DNA of 64,000 nucleotides, from the NCBI GenBank assembly GCA_900318885.1, contig ONMN01000003.1, positions 1 through 64,000 of the forward strand. Direction: 5' to 3'. The translations under genes and the position numbers were made by a program. Positions 1 through 8,775 of the stretch are shown in pieces. The DNA comes from an uncultured Prevotellaceae bacterium (lineage in GTDB: Bacteria > Bacteroidota > Bacteroidia > Bacteroidales > Bacteroidaceae). The stretch's first letter is position 1. The number at the start of each line of letters is the position of its first letter. The notes beneath the pieces are model-generated. The model was not told the DNA's origin and did not search any database. It saw only the letters and a list, made by a program, of their open reading frames with translations.

Positions 1-1
1 T

Positions 2-115
2 ATGAAGAAGCGTTTTATTGAGATTGCGGTGAAGGTTGTAGTAGCCGCTCTCACAGCCTTCCTGACGGCCATCACGACGACCAGCTGTATGGGTCACGGC
101 CCGATTGCGCTCTAG
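2..115 (+). CDS. smalltalk-like small protein (37 aa)
   Basis: A 37-residue ORF starting MKKRFIEIAVKVVVAALTAF and ending TTTSCMGHGPIAL. The charged start, hydrophobic middle and a TSCM motif near the end match the very short 'smalltalk' proteins annotated widely in Bacteroides and Prevotella; their function is unknown. The cysteine sits in a lipobox-like place, but almost nothing would remain after cleavage, so it may be a small membrane peptide. It is followed at once by a good terminator, so it ends its transcript; the upstream partner (often an HU-type DNA-binding gene in this family, from memory) is outside the window. The start at base 2 is the only ATG that can be seen; an upstream start cannot be excluded. 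Confidence 0.7.
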   Translation: MKKRFIEIAVKVVVAALTAFLTAITTTSCMGHGPIAL

Positions 116-130
116 GAACGACTAAACTGA

Positions 131-155
131 AAATCCCACAACGTGGGATTTTTTG
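131..155 (+). terminator. intrinsic terminator after the small protein
   Basis: Stem AAATCCCAC / GTGGGATTT with a 3-base loop, followed by a T run. It lies 15 bases after the stop codon at 115. Confidence 0.85.
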
Positions 156-275
156 TCTCTGGGAATAACCCTAAATAAAGGTTTTTTCGAAAAAAGGTCT
201 TTTGGTCTTTTCTGGGCGTGTGCGCTGTTAACAGCGTGAATAATATGGCGCGACATTGAAAAAATGAGCTCATCG

Positions 276-307
276 TTTGGTGGGTTCGTTTTTTTTTCGT
301 ACCTTCG
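276..307 (+). promoter_or_regulatory. Bacteroidetes-type promoter of nagB
   Basis: TTTG at 276-279 and TACCTTCG at 300-307 with 20 bases between them, close to the TTTG / TAnnTTTG consensus; nagB starts 38 bases downstream. The rest of the 116-345 gap holds only the terminator above and AT-rich sequence. Confidence 0.6.
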
Positions 308-345
308 CCGGCGATAAGAAATAAAAACTTAATATTTTTAGACTT

Positions 346-1140
346 ATGAGAGTAATTATTGAATCTGATTATCAGAAAATGTCGCAGTGGGCTGCGGAGC
401 ATGTCATCCGTCGTATCAACGAAGCTAAGCCCACGAAGGAGAAACCATTTGTGTTGGGTCTGCCGACCGGTAGTTCACCCGAAGGTATGTATGCTTGTCT
501 GGTGAAAGCCAACAAGGAAGGCCGTGTGTCGTTTAAGAACGTGCTGACGTTCAACATGGACGAGTACGTCGGACTGCCTGAGGAGCACCCTGAGAGCTAC
601 CATTCGTTTATGGCCCGCAACCTGTTTGACCATATTGACTGCCCGAAAGAGAATATCCACATACTGAACGGCAATGCCAAGGACCTGGCTGCCGAGTGTG
701 CACACTACGAGGAGATGATTAAGGAGGCTGGCGGTATCGACCTGTTCCTGGGCGGTATCGGTCCCGACGGACACATTGCCTTCAACGAGCCTTATAGTTC
801 GCTGACTAGTCGTACCCGTGTAAAAACGCTGACGACGGACACCATCATTGCTAACTCGCGTTTCTTCGACAACGACGTGAACAAGGTGCCCAAGCTGGCG
901 CTGACCGTCGGTGTGGGTACAGTGATGGACGCCAAGGAGGTGATGATTCTGGTGAACGGTCACCACAAGGCCCGCGCGCTGAAGGCTGCCATTGAGGGTG
1001 CCGTGACGCACGAGTGGACCATCTCTGCCCTGCAAATGCATCCTCACGGCATCATCGTGGCCGACGAACCTGCCACCGATGAGCTGAAGGTTGCTACGTA
1101 CAAGTACTTCAAGGACATCGAGAAGGACAATCTGCTGTAA
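346..1140 (+). CDS. nagB: glucosamine-6-phosphate deaminase
   Basis: Converts glucosamine-6-phosphate to fructose-6-phosphate and ammonia in the cytoplasm, the step that feeds amino sugars into glycolysis. At 264 residues it has the family length. The catalytic residues fall at the same numbers as in the E. coli enzyme: Asp72 in FNMDEYVGL, and Asp141, His143 and Glu148 in [11 protein letters not shown]. The phosphate-binding loop GLPTGSSP is present near residue 38. ATG 346 is preceded by an A-rich leader and a promoter. The next gene starts 10 bases after the stop, so nagB probably heads a run with the two glycoside hydrolase genes, an unusual pairing of amino-sugar and plant-glycan functions. 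Confidence 0.96.
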   Translation: MRVIIESDYQKMSQWAAEHVIRRINEAKPTKEKPFVLGLPTGSSPEGMYACLVKANKEGRVSFKNVLTFNMDEYVGLPEEHPESYHSFMARNLFDHIDCPKENIHILNGNAKDLAAECAHYEEMIKEAGGIDLFLGGIGPDGHIAFNEPYSSLTSRTRVKTLTTDTIIANSRFFDNDVNKVPKLALTVGVGTVMDAKEVMILVNGHHKARALKAAIEGAVTHEWTISALQMHPHGIIVADEPATDELKVATYKYFKDIEKDNLL

Positions 1141-1150
1141 GCACAAACGA

Positions 1151-3295
1151 ATGAGCAAACTACTAACTACTATATTTATGGCATGGACGGCACTGACCGT
1201 CCATGCTTCGATTAACAGGCAGGCACTGGTGAGCCGTAACAACCCTGTGGTGACAACGGCAGACACGCTGGCATCGCTGAGTGTGGGCAACGGCGGTTTT
1301 GCCTTTACCACCGACGTGACCGGTCTGCAAACATTCCCTGAATACTACAAGAACGGTGTGCCACTGGGAACCCAGAGCGAATGGAGCTGGCACAGCTTCG
1401 ACAACACGGAGGGGTTGAGGATAGAGGAGTCGTACCAGAAATTCGACTTCGGTCACGGCCACCGCGAGTTGTATGCTACCGAATTCAAGACGCCAGGACG
1501 GGCAAGGGATGCCGCCAACTATTTCCGCCAGAATCCGCACCGCCTGCATCTGGGCTGTATTGGACTGGAGTTGGCAGGCGTAAAGCCCGGTGACATCAGA
1601 AAGGCACGCCAGACGCTAGACATGTGGACGGGAAAGATCACTTCACGGTTTACGGTGAATGGTGAGCGGTTTACGGTTACGACCGTGTGTCACCCCGACC
1701 GCGACATGATAGCCAGCAAAGTTGAAGTCAGCCATCAGTCCCCAAACACCAAACATCAAACATCAGCCATCAATCTGCGTTTCCCCTACCCCACGGGTGG
1801 ACACAGCGACGACGCCTGCGACTGGACGGCTGACAACAAGCATCAGACGGAGTTGGTGAGTCAGACGGAGCATGGGGCTGTGCTGAAACGCACCATCGGC
1901 AAGACGGTGTATTACGTGGTCCTGAACTGGGAGGAACAGGCACAACTGAAAGAAAGGAGTAAAAACTACTGGGTGCTGGAAACCGAGGAAGCACAGTTGA
2001 CATTCAGCTGCGAGTTTCTTCCAAGCCTCAGACCTCAGGCATCAGACATCAACCATCAGACCTCATCCCTCAGCCCTCAGACCACTTTTAGCGCCAGCGC
2101 AATGCATTGGCAGAAGTTTTGGACAGAAGGTGCTGCAGTGGACTTCTCGAAATGCAAGGACAAACGCGCACGGGAACTGGAACGTCGCGTCGTGTTGAGT
2201 CAGTGGTTGCTGGCCATCCAGTGTGCAGCCGGTACGCCACCACAGGAAACAGGACTGACGTATAACTCGTGGTTCGGCAAGTTCCACATGGAGATGATAT
2301 GGTGGCACCAGGCTTGGTTGCCACTGTGGGGTCACGGTGACATGCTCGACCGCACACTGCGCTGGTATGAGAGCGTGGAACCCATAGCCCGCGAGATAGC
2401 CATGCGACAGGGCTTCAAGGGTGTGCGCTGGATGAAGATGACGGACCGCTCGGGCGAGGAAGCACCGTCGAAAGTTGGCAGTTTCCTTATCTGGCAACAG
2501 CCACACCTTATTTATTTAGCAGAACTGCTGTATCGTTCTTCGCACGACAAAGCCGTACTCGAACATTACGGCCGACTGATAGACGAAACGGCAACATTCA
2601 TGGCCGACTTCGCCACTTATGACGCCTCAAACGACCGCTACGTACTGAAAGGCATGATACCAGCTCAGGAAACGTTGAAGGCCAGCGAGACCTACAACTC
2701 TCCTTTTGAATTGGCCTATTGGCATTGGGCACTGCAGATAGCTCAGCAGTGGCGCGAACGTCGCGGACTGGCACGTGAAGCACAGTGGGACGACATCATC
2801 CGCAAGTTGTCGCCACTGGCGAAAGACAGCGAGAACCGCTATCTGGCCGCAGAGTCGAATCCCGAGACGTATAGCGACATACGACTGATCAGTGACCATC
2901 CTGCCGTGTTGGGTGCGGTGGGTATTTTCCCCATGAGCCGACTGGTGGAACCGCAGGTGATGAAACATACGCAGGAATGGATTTGGGACAACTGGAACTG
3001 GGACAAAACGTGGGGCTGGGACTATCCGATGGTAGCGATGAATGCCGCACGACTGGGTGAGCCCGAGTTCGCCGTCAGTGCACTGCTGATGGACAAAAGG
3101 ACGAACACCTACCTGCCCAACGGCCATAACTATCAGGACGGCCGCCTGCGTTGCTACCTGCCTGGCAATGGTGGTCTGCTGACAGCTATCGCGCTGATGT
3201 GTGCCGGTTGGGACGGTTGCACGGAACGTAACCCTGGTTTCCCCAAGAACGGCCTTTGGAACGTACAATGGGAAGGGCTAAAGGCTATGCCGTGA
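1151..3295 (+). CDS. exported six-hairpin glycosidase-like protein
   Basis: 714 residues from ATG 1151; an earlier in-frame start inside nagB is unlikely because the signal peptide MSKLLTTIFMAWTALTVHA begins here. The mature N-terminus (SLSVGNGGFAFTTDVTGLQT, residues about 40-60) and the Trp-rich C-terminal half (TGLTYNSWFGKFHMEMIWWH; WDNWNWDKTWGWDYPM) resemble the (alpha/alpha)6 'six-hairpin' glycosidases related to GH65. I do not recognise a substrate; IPAQE around residue 505 is a possible acid site. Two in-frame insertions of 7-base repeats (bases 1731-1772 and 2024-2079) add Ser/Gln/Thr-rich stretches at residues about 194-207 and 292-310, most likely in surface loops. Downstream neighbour: GH3 enzyme. 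Confidence 0.6.
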   Translation: MSKLLTTIFMAWTALTVHASINRQALVSRNNPVVTTADTLASLSVGNGGFAFTTDVTGLQTFPEYYKNGVPLGTQSEWSWHSFDNTEGLRIEESYQKFDFGHGHRELYATEFKTPGRARDAANYFRQNPHRLHLGCIGLELAGVKPGDIRKARQTLDMWTGKITSRFTVNGERFTVTTVCHPDRDMIASKVEVSHQSPNTKHQTSAINLRFPYPTGGHSDDACDWTADNKHQTELVSQTEHGAVLKRTIGKTVYYVVLNWEEQAQLKERSKNYWVLETEEAQLTFSCEFLPSLRPQASDINHQTSSLSPQTTFSASAMHWQKFWTEGAAVDFSKCKDKRARELERRVVLSQWLLAIQCAAGTPPQETGLTYNSWFGKFHMEMIWWHQAWLPLWGHGDMLDRTLRWYESVEPIAREIAMRQGFKGVRWMKMTDRSGEEAPSKVGSFLIWQQPHLIYLAELLYRSSHDKAVLEHYGRLIDETATFMADFATYDASNDRYVLKGMIPAQETLKASETYNSPFELAYWHWALQIAQQWRERRGLAREAQWDDIIRKLSPLAKDSENRYLAAESNPETYSDIRLISDHPAVLGAVGIFPMSRLVEPQVMKHTQEWIWDNWNWDKTWGWDYPMVAMNAARLGEPEFAVSALLMDKRTNTYLPNGHNYQDGRLRCYLPGNGGLLTAIALMCAGWDGCTERNPGFPKNGLWNVQWEGLKAMP
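1731..1772 (+). repeat. 7-base imperfect tandem repeat inside a CDS (6 units)
   Basis: Units GCCATCA, GTCCCCA, AACACCA, AACATCA, AACATCA, GCCATCA. The total is 42 bases, so the reading frame is kept; it encodes a His/Gln/Ser/Thr-rich stretch of 14 residues in the six-hairpin protein. Confidence 0.85.
2024..2079 (+). repeat. 7-base imperfect tandem repeat inside a CDS (8 units)
   Basis: Eight units ending in TCA: AGCCTCA, GACCTCA, GGCATCA, GACATCA, ACCATCA, GACCTCA, TCCCTCA, GCCCTCA. It encodes a Ser/Gln/Pro-rich insertion in the same protein as the array at 1731. Confidence 0.85.
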
Positions 3296-3296
3296 G

Positions 3297-3331
3297 ATGG
3301 AAGATGGATGATGGAAGAAGTAAGATGTAAA
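3297..3331 (+). repeat. 7-base repeat in the gap before the GH3 gene (5 units)
   Basis: ATGGAAG, ATGGATG, ATGGAAG, AAGTAAG, ATGTAAA starting one base after the TGA stop at 3293-3295. It takes up most of the 56-base gap to the next ATG. Confidence 0.75.
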
Positions 3332-3351
3332 ATATTAAACAAAAACAAACT

Positions 3352-5970
3352 ATGAGAAAACTTTTATTGACAACACTTTTAGCATTGGGTACAACTGCGC
3401 TGATGGCGCAGGTGTTGCCGTATCAAAACCCGCAGCTATCGGCTGAACAACGCGCCGACGACCTGATAGGGAGACTGAAACTGGACGAAAAAGTAAAACT
3501 GATGATGGACTCGTCACCGGCCATCGAGCATCTGGGGATTCCACAGTTCCAATGGTGGAACGAAGCACTGCACGGCGTAGGACGCAACGGCTTTGCCACC
3601 GTATTTCCCATCACCACCATGATGGCATCGACATGGGATGACGAACTGGTGTACCGTGTATTTTCCGCTGTCAGCGACGAGGCACGCGCTAAAGCCCAGC
3701 AAGCCAAGAAGAAGGGTAAAATTGAACGCTATCAGAGTCTGTCGTTCTGGACGCCGAACATCAACATTTACCGTGACCCCCGCTGGGGACGCGGACAAGA
3801 GACCTACGGCGAAGACCCTTACCTGACGGAGCGGATGGGACTGGCCGTCGTCAACGGACTACAAGGACAGCCGTACGACAACAGCAAGCCCAGCCTGCTG
3901 AGAACGCCGAAATACAAGAAACTGCTGGCTTGTGCGAAGCACTTTGCCGTGCATAGCGGACCGGAATGGAACCGCCACTCCTTCGACGTGCAACAATTGC
4001 CGGCACGCGACCTGTGGGAAAACTACCTGCCTGCCTTCAAGGCACTGGTGCAGAAAGGTAACGTGGCAGAGGTGATGTGTGCCTACCAGAGCATCGACGG
4101 ACAGCCGTGTTGCGGCAATGCCCGCTTCGAACGCCAGATATTACGCGACGAATGGGGCTTCAAGGGATTGATTACCAGCGACTGCTGGGCCATACGCGAT
4201 TTCCTGCCCGAACTGCATAACGTGTCGAAGGACTTGGCTGCCGCTTCGGCTAAAGCCGTGAACAACGGAACCGATCTGGAGTGCGGATCGGCATACAGGA
4301 TGCTGCCCACAGCCGTACAACGCGGAGAAATCAGTGAGAAGCAGATAGACATCAGTCTGAAACGCCTGCTGGTAGCCCGTTTCGAACTGGGCGACTTCGA
4401 CAAGGACGAACTGGTGGAATGGACGAAAATTTCCCCTTCGGTCATCGCGTCGAAGAAACACAAGCAACTGGCGCTGCAAGCTGCCCGCGAGGGTGTCGTG
4501 CTGCTGAAGAACAACGGTGTGTTGCCATTGAAGCCTGCGACGGAATCGCAGGCCACAGGACAAATCGTTGTGATGGGTCCAAACGCCAACGACAGCATCA
4601 TGCAGTGGGGGAACTACAGCGGTTCGGCCACGAAGACCGTTACCGTACTCGAGGGTCTGCGCAAACAACTGGGAAATATCCGCTATATCCAGGGCTGTGC
4701 CGTCACCAAGAATGAAATACTGGAGAGCCGTTTCGACAAGCTGCGTGCGCCTTTGGGACAAAAGGGCATGCAGGCAGCCTACTGGAACAATACCACGATG
4801 GAAGGCAAGCCCGTTACCACCGTCCACATGTCGGAACCCATCAATCTGAGCAATGGCGGAGCTACGGTCTTTGCTCCCGGTGTCAAGCTGGAGCACTTTT
4901 CGGCACGCTATAACGCCACATTCATTCCCACCGAGGACGAGACACTTTACCTGCGTGTGGGTGCCGACGACATGGTGCGAGTTATTGTCAATGGCGACAC
5001 GCTGGTCAACGTCTGGACTGCACGACAGCGCATCCAGGAAGCCATGCCCGAGCTGAAGGTGAAGAAAGGCACGAACTACCGCATCCAGATTGACTACGCA
5101 CAAGATCGGGGTATGGCAGCATTCTACTTCGACATCTGCAAGAAGACGACGCCCACCAGCCAGCAGTTGCTCAGCCAGATAGGCAACGCCAAGACCGTCG
5201 TGTTCGTCGGTGGCATCTCACCGCGACTGGAGGGTGAGGAGATGAAAGTCAACGAACCCGGATTCAAGGGCGGCGACCGCACGGATATCGAACTGCCACA
5301 AGTGCAGCGTGATATGTTGCGCATGTTGCATCAGGCCGGCAAGAAGGTCGTCTTCGTCAACTGCTCCGGCGGTGCTATGGCGATGGTACCTGAGTTGCAG
5401 TCGTGCGACGCCATCGTGCAAGGCTGGTATCCTGGCGAACAGGGCGGTCAGGCCATTGCCGAAGTGCTGACGGGTCAGGTGAACCCCAGCGGAAAACTGC
5501 CACTGACGTTCTACCGCAGCGTGAAGGACCTGCCAGACTTCATGGATTACACGATGAAGAACCGCACCTACCGCTACTTCAAGGGCGAGGCGCTGTTCCC
5601 GTTCGGTTTCGGACTGAGCTATACGACGTTTGAAATCGGTAAGCCGCAGTTCCTGCCACTGACCAATACTTATAAGGTTCGCGCACAGGTGCGTAATACT
5701 GGTAAAGTGGAAGGTACGGAAGTCGTGCAGGTGTATCTGCGTAACATGGCTGACAAGGGAGGCCCCCTGAAGACATTGCGTGGCTACCAGCGCATCACGC
5801 TGAAACCCGGTGAGGCCAAGACGGTGACCATCGAACTGCCCCGTGAGCGTTTTGAGACGTGGGATGCGAAGACGAATTCCATGCGCGTCATCCCTGGACA
5901 ATACGAACTGATGATGGGTTCGTCGAGTGCCGACAAAGATTTGAAAAAGATTGTTGTTACAGTGAAGTAA
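3352..5970 (+). CDS. GH3 beta-xylosidase/beta-glucosidase with PA14 domain
   Basis: 872 residues; signal peptide MRKLLLTTLLALGTTALMAQ. The GH3 N-terminal barrel runs from about residue 20 to 345, with Lys196-His197 (CAKHF) in the subsite -1 region and the nucleophile Asp277 in LITSDCWA. The alpha/beta sandwich (365-430, then about 600-730) is interrupted by a PA14-type domain (about 445-600), and a fibronectin III-like domain closes the protein (about 770-860). The start (SSPAIEHLGIPQFQWWNEALHGVG) is very like Prevotella Xyl3-type beta-xylosidases, so cleavage of xylo-oligosaccharides in the periplasm is likely, but glucosidase activity cannot be excluded. Its last 14 bases overlap the 3' end of the convergent antiporter gene. 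Confidence 0.92.
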   Translation: MRKLLLTTLLALGTTALMAQVLPYQNPQLSAEQRADDLIGRLKLDEKVKLMMDSSPAIEHLGIPQFQWWNEALHGVGRNGFATVFPITTMMASTWDDELVYRVFSAVSDEARAKAQQAKKKGKIERYQSLSFWTPNINIYRDPRWGRGQETYGEDPYLTERMGLAVVNGLQGQPYDNSKPSLLRTPKYKKLLACAKHFAVHSGPEWNRHSFDVQQLPARDLWENYLPAFKALVQKGNVAEVMCAYQSIDGQPCCGNARFERQILRDEWGFKGLITSDCWAIRDFLPELHNVSKDLAAASAKAVNNGTDLECGSAYRMLPTAVQRGEISEKQIDISLKRLLVARFELGDFDKDELVEWTKISPSVIASKKHKQLALQAAREGVVLLKNNGVLPLKPATESQATGQIVVMGPNANDSIMQWGNYSGSATKTVTVLEGLRKQLGNIRYIQGCAVTKNEILESRFDKLRAPLGQKGMQAAYWNNTTMEGKPVTTVHMSEPINLSNGGATVFAPGVKLEHFSARYNATFIPTEDETLYLRVGADDMVRVIVNGDTLVNVWTARQRIQEAMPELKVKKGTNYRIQIDYAQDRGMAAFYFDICKKTTPTSQQLLSQIGNAKTVVFVGGISPRLEGEEMKVNEPGFKGGDRTDIELPQVQRDMLRMLHQAGKKVVFVNCSGGAMAMVPELQSCDAIVQGWYPGEQGGQAIAEVLTGQVNPSGKLPLTFYRSVKDLPDFMDYTMKNRTYRYFKGEALFPFGFGLSYTTFEIGKPQFLPLTNTYKVRAQVRNTGKVEGTEVVQVYLRNMADKGGPLKTLRGYQRITLKPGEAKTVTIELPRERFETWDAKTNSMRVIPGQYELMMGSSSADKDLKKIVVTVK

Positions 5971-6886
5971 TCAACCACGCAAGGTACACAAGGTAGCCCC
6001 CGACAAGTGCGGCACCCTCCCAACGTTCAACGGTATAGCGCGTGAAGGAGAACAGCCATACGAGGGTAACGGAAATGAGCATCACTGCCATATCGATGGT
6101 GGTGATGCCTTCGATTTGCAGGGGACTGATGGTGGCCGTAAGACCCAATATCAACAGGATATTGAATACATTCGAACCAATGACGTTACCAATGGCAATG
6201 GCCGACTGACCCTTGCGAGCCGCAACGACGCTGGTGGCCAGTTCGGGCAGCGACGTACCGCCGGCAACAACGGTCAAGCCCACGACGCCCTCGCTGATGC
6301 CCAAAGCCAACGCAAGGCTGGAAGCGTGGTCGACAAACAGATTACTGCCAATGACCAATCCGACAAGTCCCAATACGATGTAAAGTACTGACAGCCAAGG
6401 GTTCTGTTGTTTCTCCTCAGTGGTGGCATCGCCCTGTCCGTTCTTTGCCTGTCGTAGTGAATAAACCATAAACGACACGAAGCCTGCCAACAACAAGATG
6501 CCGTCGAAACGACCTAAGAAATTGTTCAGGGTAAGCAACATCAGCAATACGGAGGCTCCGACGGCAAAGGGGATGTCTTTTTTCACCGTCGAACGGCTGA
6601 TGGTCATCGGTGCCACCATGGCCGCACAACCCACGATGAGCATACAGTTCATCGTGTTCGACCCCACGACATTACCTACGGCGAGGTCGGGCGTGCCCTT
6701 CAGCGCAGACACCAGGCTGACAAACAATTCCGGAGCCGACGTGCCTGCAGCGACAATGGTCAGGCCAATCACAATCTCAGGAATGTTTACGCGACGAGCC
6801 AATGCCGCAGCACCCTCCGTCAGGAAATCGGCACCCTTGAGCACCATCGCCACACCTATTATTATAATTACAATGTCTAAACACAT
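5957..6886 (-). CDS. calcium/sodium antiporter (YrbG family)
   Basis: 309 residues, an inner-membrane cation exchanger with about ten hydrophobic segments. The two alpha repeats that form the ion site are clear: GLTIVAAGTSAPELFVS near residue 42 and GLTVVAGGTSLPELATS near residue 204, each followed by GNVVGSN / GNVIGSN. Length and repeat layout match the K-independent Na/Ca exchanger family. It stands alone on the minus strand, 52 bases after the S4 gene, and its 3' end overlaps the GH3 gene by 14 bases, so there is no room for a terminator between the convergent transcripts. Confidence 0.9.
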   Translation of the reverse strand: MCLDIVIIIIGVAMVLKGADFLTEGAAALARRVNIPEIVIGLTIVAAGTSAPELFVSLVSALKGTPDLAVGNVVGSNTMNCMLIVGCAAMVAPMTISRSTVKKDIPFAVGASVLLMLLTLNNFLGRFDGILLLAGFVSFMVYSLRQAKNGQGDATTEEKQQNPWLSVLYIVLGLVGLVIGSNLFVDHASSLALALGISEGVVGLTVVAGGTSLPELATSVVAARKGQSAIAIGNVIGSNVFNILLILGLTATISPLQIEGITTIDMAVMLISVTLVWLFSFTRYTVERWEGAALVGGYLVYLAWLITSL

Positions 6887-6920
6887 GATGATTATAAATA
6901 TTTATCCCTGCACTATAGCC

Positions 6921-6937
6921 GCCCCTTATTAAGGGGC
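6921..6937 (-). terminator. GC-rich hairpin after the S4-domain gene
   Basis: GCCCCTT / AAGGGGC with a 3-base loop directly after the stop codon at 6939. A T run is missing, so termination strength is uncertain. Confidence 0.45.
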
Positions 6938-6938
6938 T

Positions 6939-7358
6939 CTAAACCTCGTCTTCATCAAAATCGAAGTCACCATACCCCTCCAACGACGGGCCAACGAACT
7001 CGTCCAAAGCACGGCGTTCCTTCTTCGTAGGACGGCCCGTTCCACGCTGGCGATTGATGAAGCCGCTGATGCGGTTCATCTCCAACAATTCGTATTGGTC
7101 GGCAGGCGTCACGTTCTCGTAAATCTCCGGAATGAGCTTCGCCCCTACCCTTTGCTCGATGGTTTTCAGAATCTTGAAGGAATAGGTCACAGGCGGCTTG
7201 CGCACACTGACCACCTCGCCCTCCTTCACCATTCGCGAGGGCTTGACGTTAACACCTTGTATGGTGACGCGTCCGTTCTTAATGGCGTCGACGGCAATAG
7301 AGCGCGTCTTGAAGATGCGCGCCGCCCAGAGCCATTTATCGATACGAGCTTCGTTCAT
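6939..7358 (-). CDS. S4-domain RNA-binding protein (Hsp15 family)
   Basis: 139 residues. The S4 fold lies at residues 4-60: [28 protein letters not shown] is the typical Hsp15 start. In E. coli Hsp15 binds 50S subunits that carry a stalled nascent chain, and a similar rescue role is inferred. The C-terminus is acidic (FDFDEDEV). The ATG overlaps the pth stop codon by four bases (ATGA), so the two are co-translated. Grouping with pth, which also clears peptidyl-tRNA, and with ribosomal protein L25 makes a small translation-quality operon. Confidence 0.88.
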   Translation of the reverse strand: MNEARIDKWLWAARIFKTRSIAVDAIKNGRVTIQGVNVKPSRMVKEGEVVSVRKPPVTYSFKILKTIEQRVGAKLIPEIYENVTPADQYELLEMNRISGFINRQRGTGRPTKKERRALDEFVGPSLEGYGDFDFDEDEV

Positions 7359-7972
7359 TGTTGAGGTTCGCTAGGGACTTTAGGTTCTTTAGGGAGTTTC
7401 GGGCCTTTGCCCAGCTTGTTGTACTGGTTCATCGTGATATCGATACCTGCGAGTACAAAACTCTTGATGATATCGACAGCAAGCGTGATGGCTGGTTCCA
7501 GCTTCTCTCTCTCCTCGGCAGGGAAACGGCCGAGCACGTGGTCTATCTGTGAACCGACGGGATAGTCGTTGCCGATACCCATGCGCAGACGGGCGTACTG
7601 TTGTCCGATGAGCTGCTGGATATGTCCCAAACCATTATGACCACCGTTTGAGCCGTTGCCTTTCAGTCGGAACTGTCCCACAGGGATAGCCACATCGTCA
7701 CTGACGACCAGCAGACGGCTTTGGTCGATGTTCTCCTTGTTCAACCAATAGCGCACAGCATTACCACTGAGGTTCATATATGTCGTGGGTTTCAGCAGGA
7801 ACACCTTGCGGCCCTTCAACGACGTCTCAGCGACAAAGCCGTAGCGTTTGTCTTCAAAAACGATATTGGACGCCTTAGCAAAAGCGTCCAATACCATCCA
7901 TCCAGTGTTGTGGCGGGTCTCGGCGTATTCGTCGCCAGGATTACCCAAACCAACAATTAAGTACTTGTCCAT
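7355..7972 (-). CDS. pth: peptidyl-tRNA hydrolase
   Basis: 205 residues. It releases tRNA from peptidyl-tRNA that dropped off the ribosome. The N-terminal [22 protein letters not shown] carries Asn11 and the catalytic His21; [25 protein letters not shown] is the second signature. The C-terminal tail ([18 protein letters not shown]) is a low-complexity Pro/Lys extension encoded by a 9-base repeat and is not part of the fold. It sits between rplY (20 bases upstream) and the S4 gene (4-base overlap). Confidence 0.96.
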   Translation of the reverse strand: MDKYLIVGLGNPGDEYAETRHNTGWMVLDAFAKASNIVFEDKRYGFVAETSLKGRKVFLLKPTTYMNLSGNAVRYWLNKENIDQSRLLVVSDDVAIPVGQFRLKGNGSNGGHNGLGHIQQLIGQQYARLRMGIGNDYPVGSQIDHVLGRFPAEEREKLEPAITLAVDIIKSFVLAGIDITMNQYNKLGKGPKLPKEPKVPSEPQQ

Positions 7973-7991
7973 TCTTTAGCATTTAGCTAAC

Positions 7992-8594
7992 TTACTCTGC
8001 AGCAGCAGCCTCAGCGGCAGCCGAACGAGAAGCACGAGTAGCCTTCACAGAGCATACGATAACCTCCTTAGAGGTAGCAATCTCCAGACCCTCGAAACTC
8101 AGTGAGCCAACCTTGATGGCCTTACCCAGCTGCAGTTCGGTAACGTCGATGTCCAGCTTCTCAGGAATGTTCTTGTAAGGAGCTGTAACGTCAATCTTAC
8201 GGATAGAGAGGTTCAGACGACCACCATCGCGCACACCCTGAGCGTGACCGGTCAGGTTCACGGGGATACCAACAGTGATGGGCTTTGTCTCGTTGATCTC
8301 ATAGAAATCAGCGTGCAACAGCGCGTCCGTTGTGGGGTGGAACTGAAGCTCCTTGATGATAGCCTTGTGCTCAGCACCATCAATGTTCAGATTGACAACA
8401 TATACGTAGGGAGTGTACACTGCGTTACGCAGCTCAGCCATAGAGGCAGTGAAAGCCAATGCCTCGGGCAGACCGTTCTCACCCTTCTTCTCACCATACA
8501 GATTGCAGGGAATCATACCCTCCTTGCGAAGCAGCTTTGAGGCCTTCTTGCCTGTGTCGGTGCGCTTCTGACCTTTTACGGAAATTTCCTTCAT
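7992..8594 (-). CDS. rplY: 50S ribosomal protein L25/general stress protein Ctc
   Basis: 200 residues, long form of L25 that binds 5S rRNA. The L25 domain fills residues 1-95 (MKEISVKGQKRTDTGKKASKLLRKEGMIPCNLYG), followed by the TL5-like C-terminal beta domain (GIPVNLTGHAQGVRDGGRLN). The tail is Ala/Glu-rich. It is the first gene of the rplY-pth-S4 run and has its own promoter at 8668-8699. The rplY-pth neighbourhood is conserved in many bacteria. Confidence 0.95.
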   Translation of the reverse strand: MKEISVKGQKRTDTGKKASKLLRKEGMIPCNLYGEKKGENGLPEALAFTASMAELRNAVYTPYVYVVNLNIDGAEHKAIIKELQFHPTTDALLHADFYEINETKPITVGIPVNLTGHAQGVRDGGRLNLSIRKIDVTAPYKNIPEKLDIDVTELQLGKAIKVGSLSFEGLEIATSKEVIVCSVKATRASRSAAAEAAAAE

Positions 8595-8667
8595 AATTAA
8601 TAAATGTGTTACTCTAAAATTAAGTTATTTTGCTTAATTCACCATCACACGATGCGAAAAGCGGGTG

Positions 8668-8699
8668 CAAAGGTACGAATAAGTGAGCAAAAAACCAAA
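8668..8699 (-). promoter_or_regulatory. promoter of rplY
   Basis: Read on the minus strand: TTTG (bases 8699-8696) and TACCTTTG (8675-8668) with a 20-base spacer. The TTTG lies inside the upstream cysK terminator stem. A second TACCTTTG without a good partner is at 8762-8755. Confidence 0.7.
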
Positions 8700-8724
8700 G
8701 AAAACGCGAATTTTCTTTGGTTTT
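8691..8724 (-). terminator. terminator of cysK
   Basis: A perfect 14-base stem AAAACCAAAGAAAA / TTTTCTTTGGTTTT around the loop CGCGAA, ending in a T run on the minus strand, 52 bases after the cysK stop. Its distal arm overlaps the rplY promoter. Confidence 0.8.
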
Positions 8725-8775
8725 TCGAACGAAAGTGCCTTGACCGAGGGTCAAAGGTACGAATTTTCCTTCACT

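Noticed and set aside
1091..1150. Extended start of the six-hairpin protein inside nagB
   Set aside because: The extension overlaps nagB and would bury the signal peptide that starts at 1151.
475..1311. Long minus-strand ORF (278 aa) opposite nagB
   Set aside because: Codon-position shadow of a certain gene; no recognisable domain, no promoter or leader, and it spans two genes.
4141..5103. Long minus-strand ORF (320 aa) within the GH3 gene
   Set aside because: Antisense shadow; composition is unlike a real protein and GH3 motifs are on the other strand.
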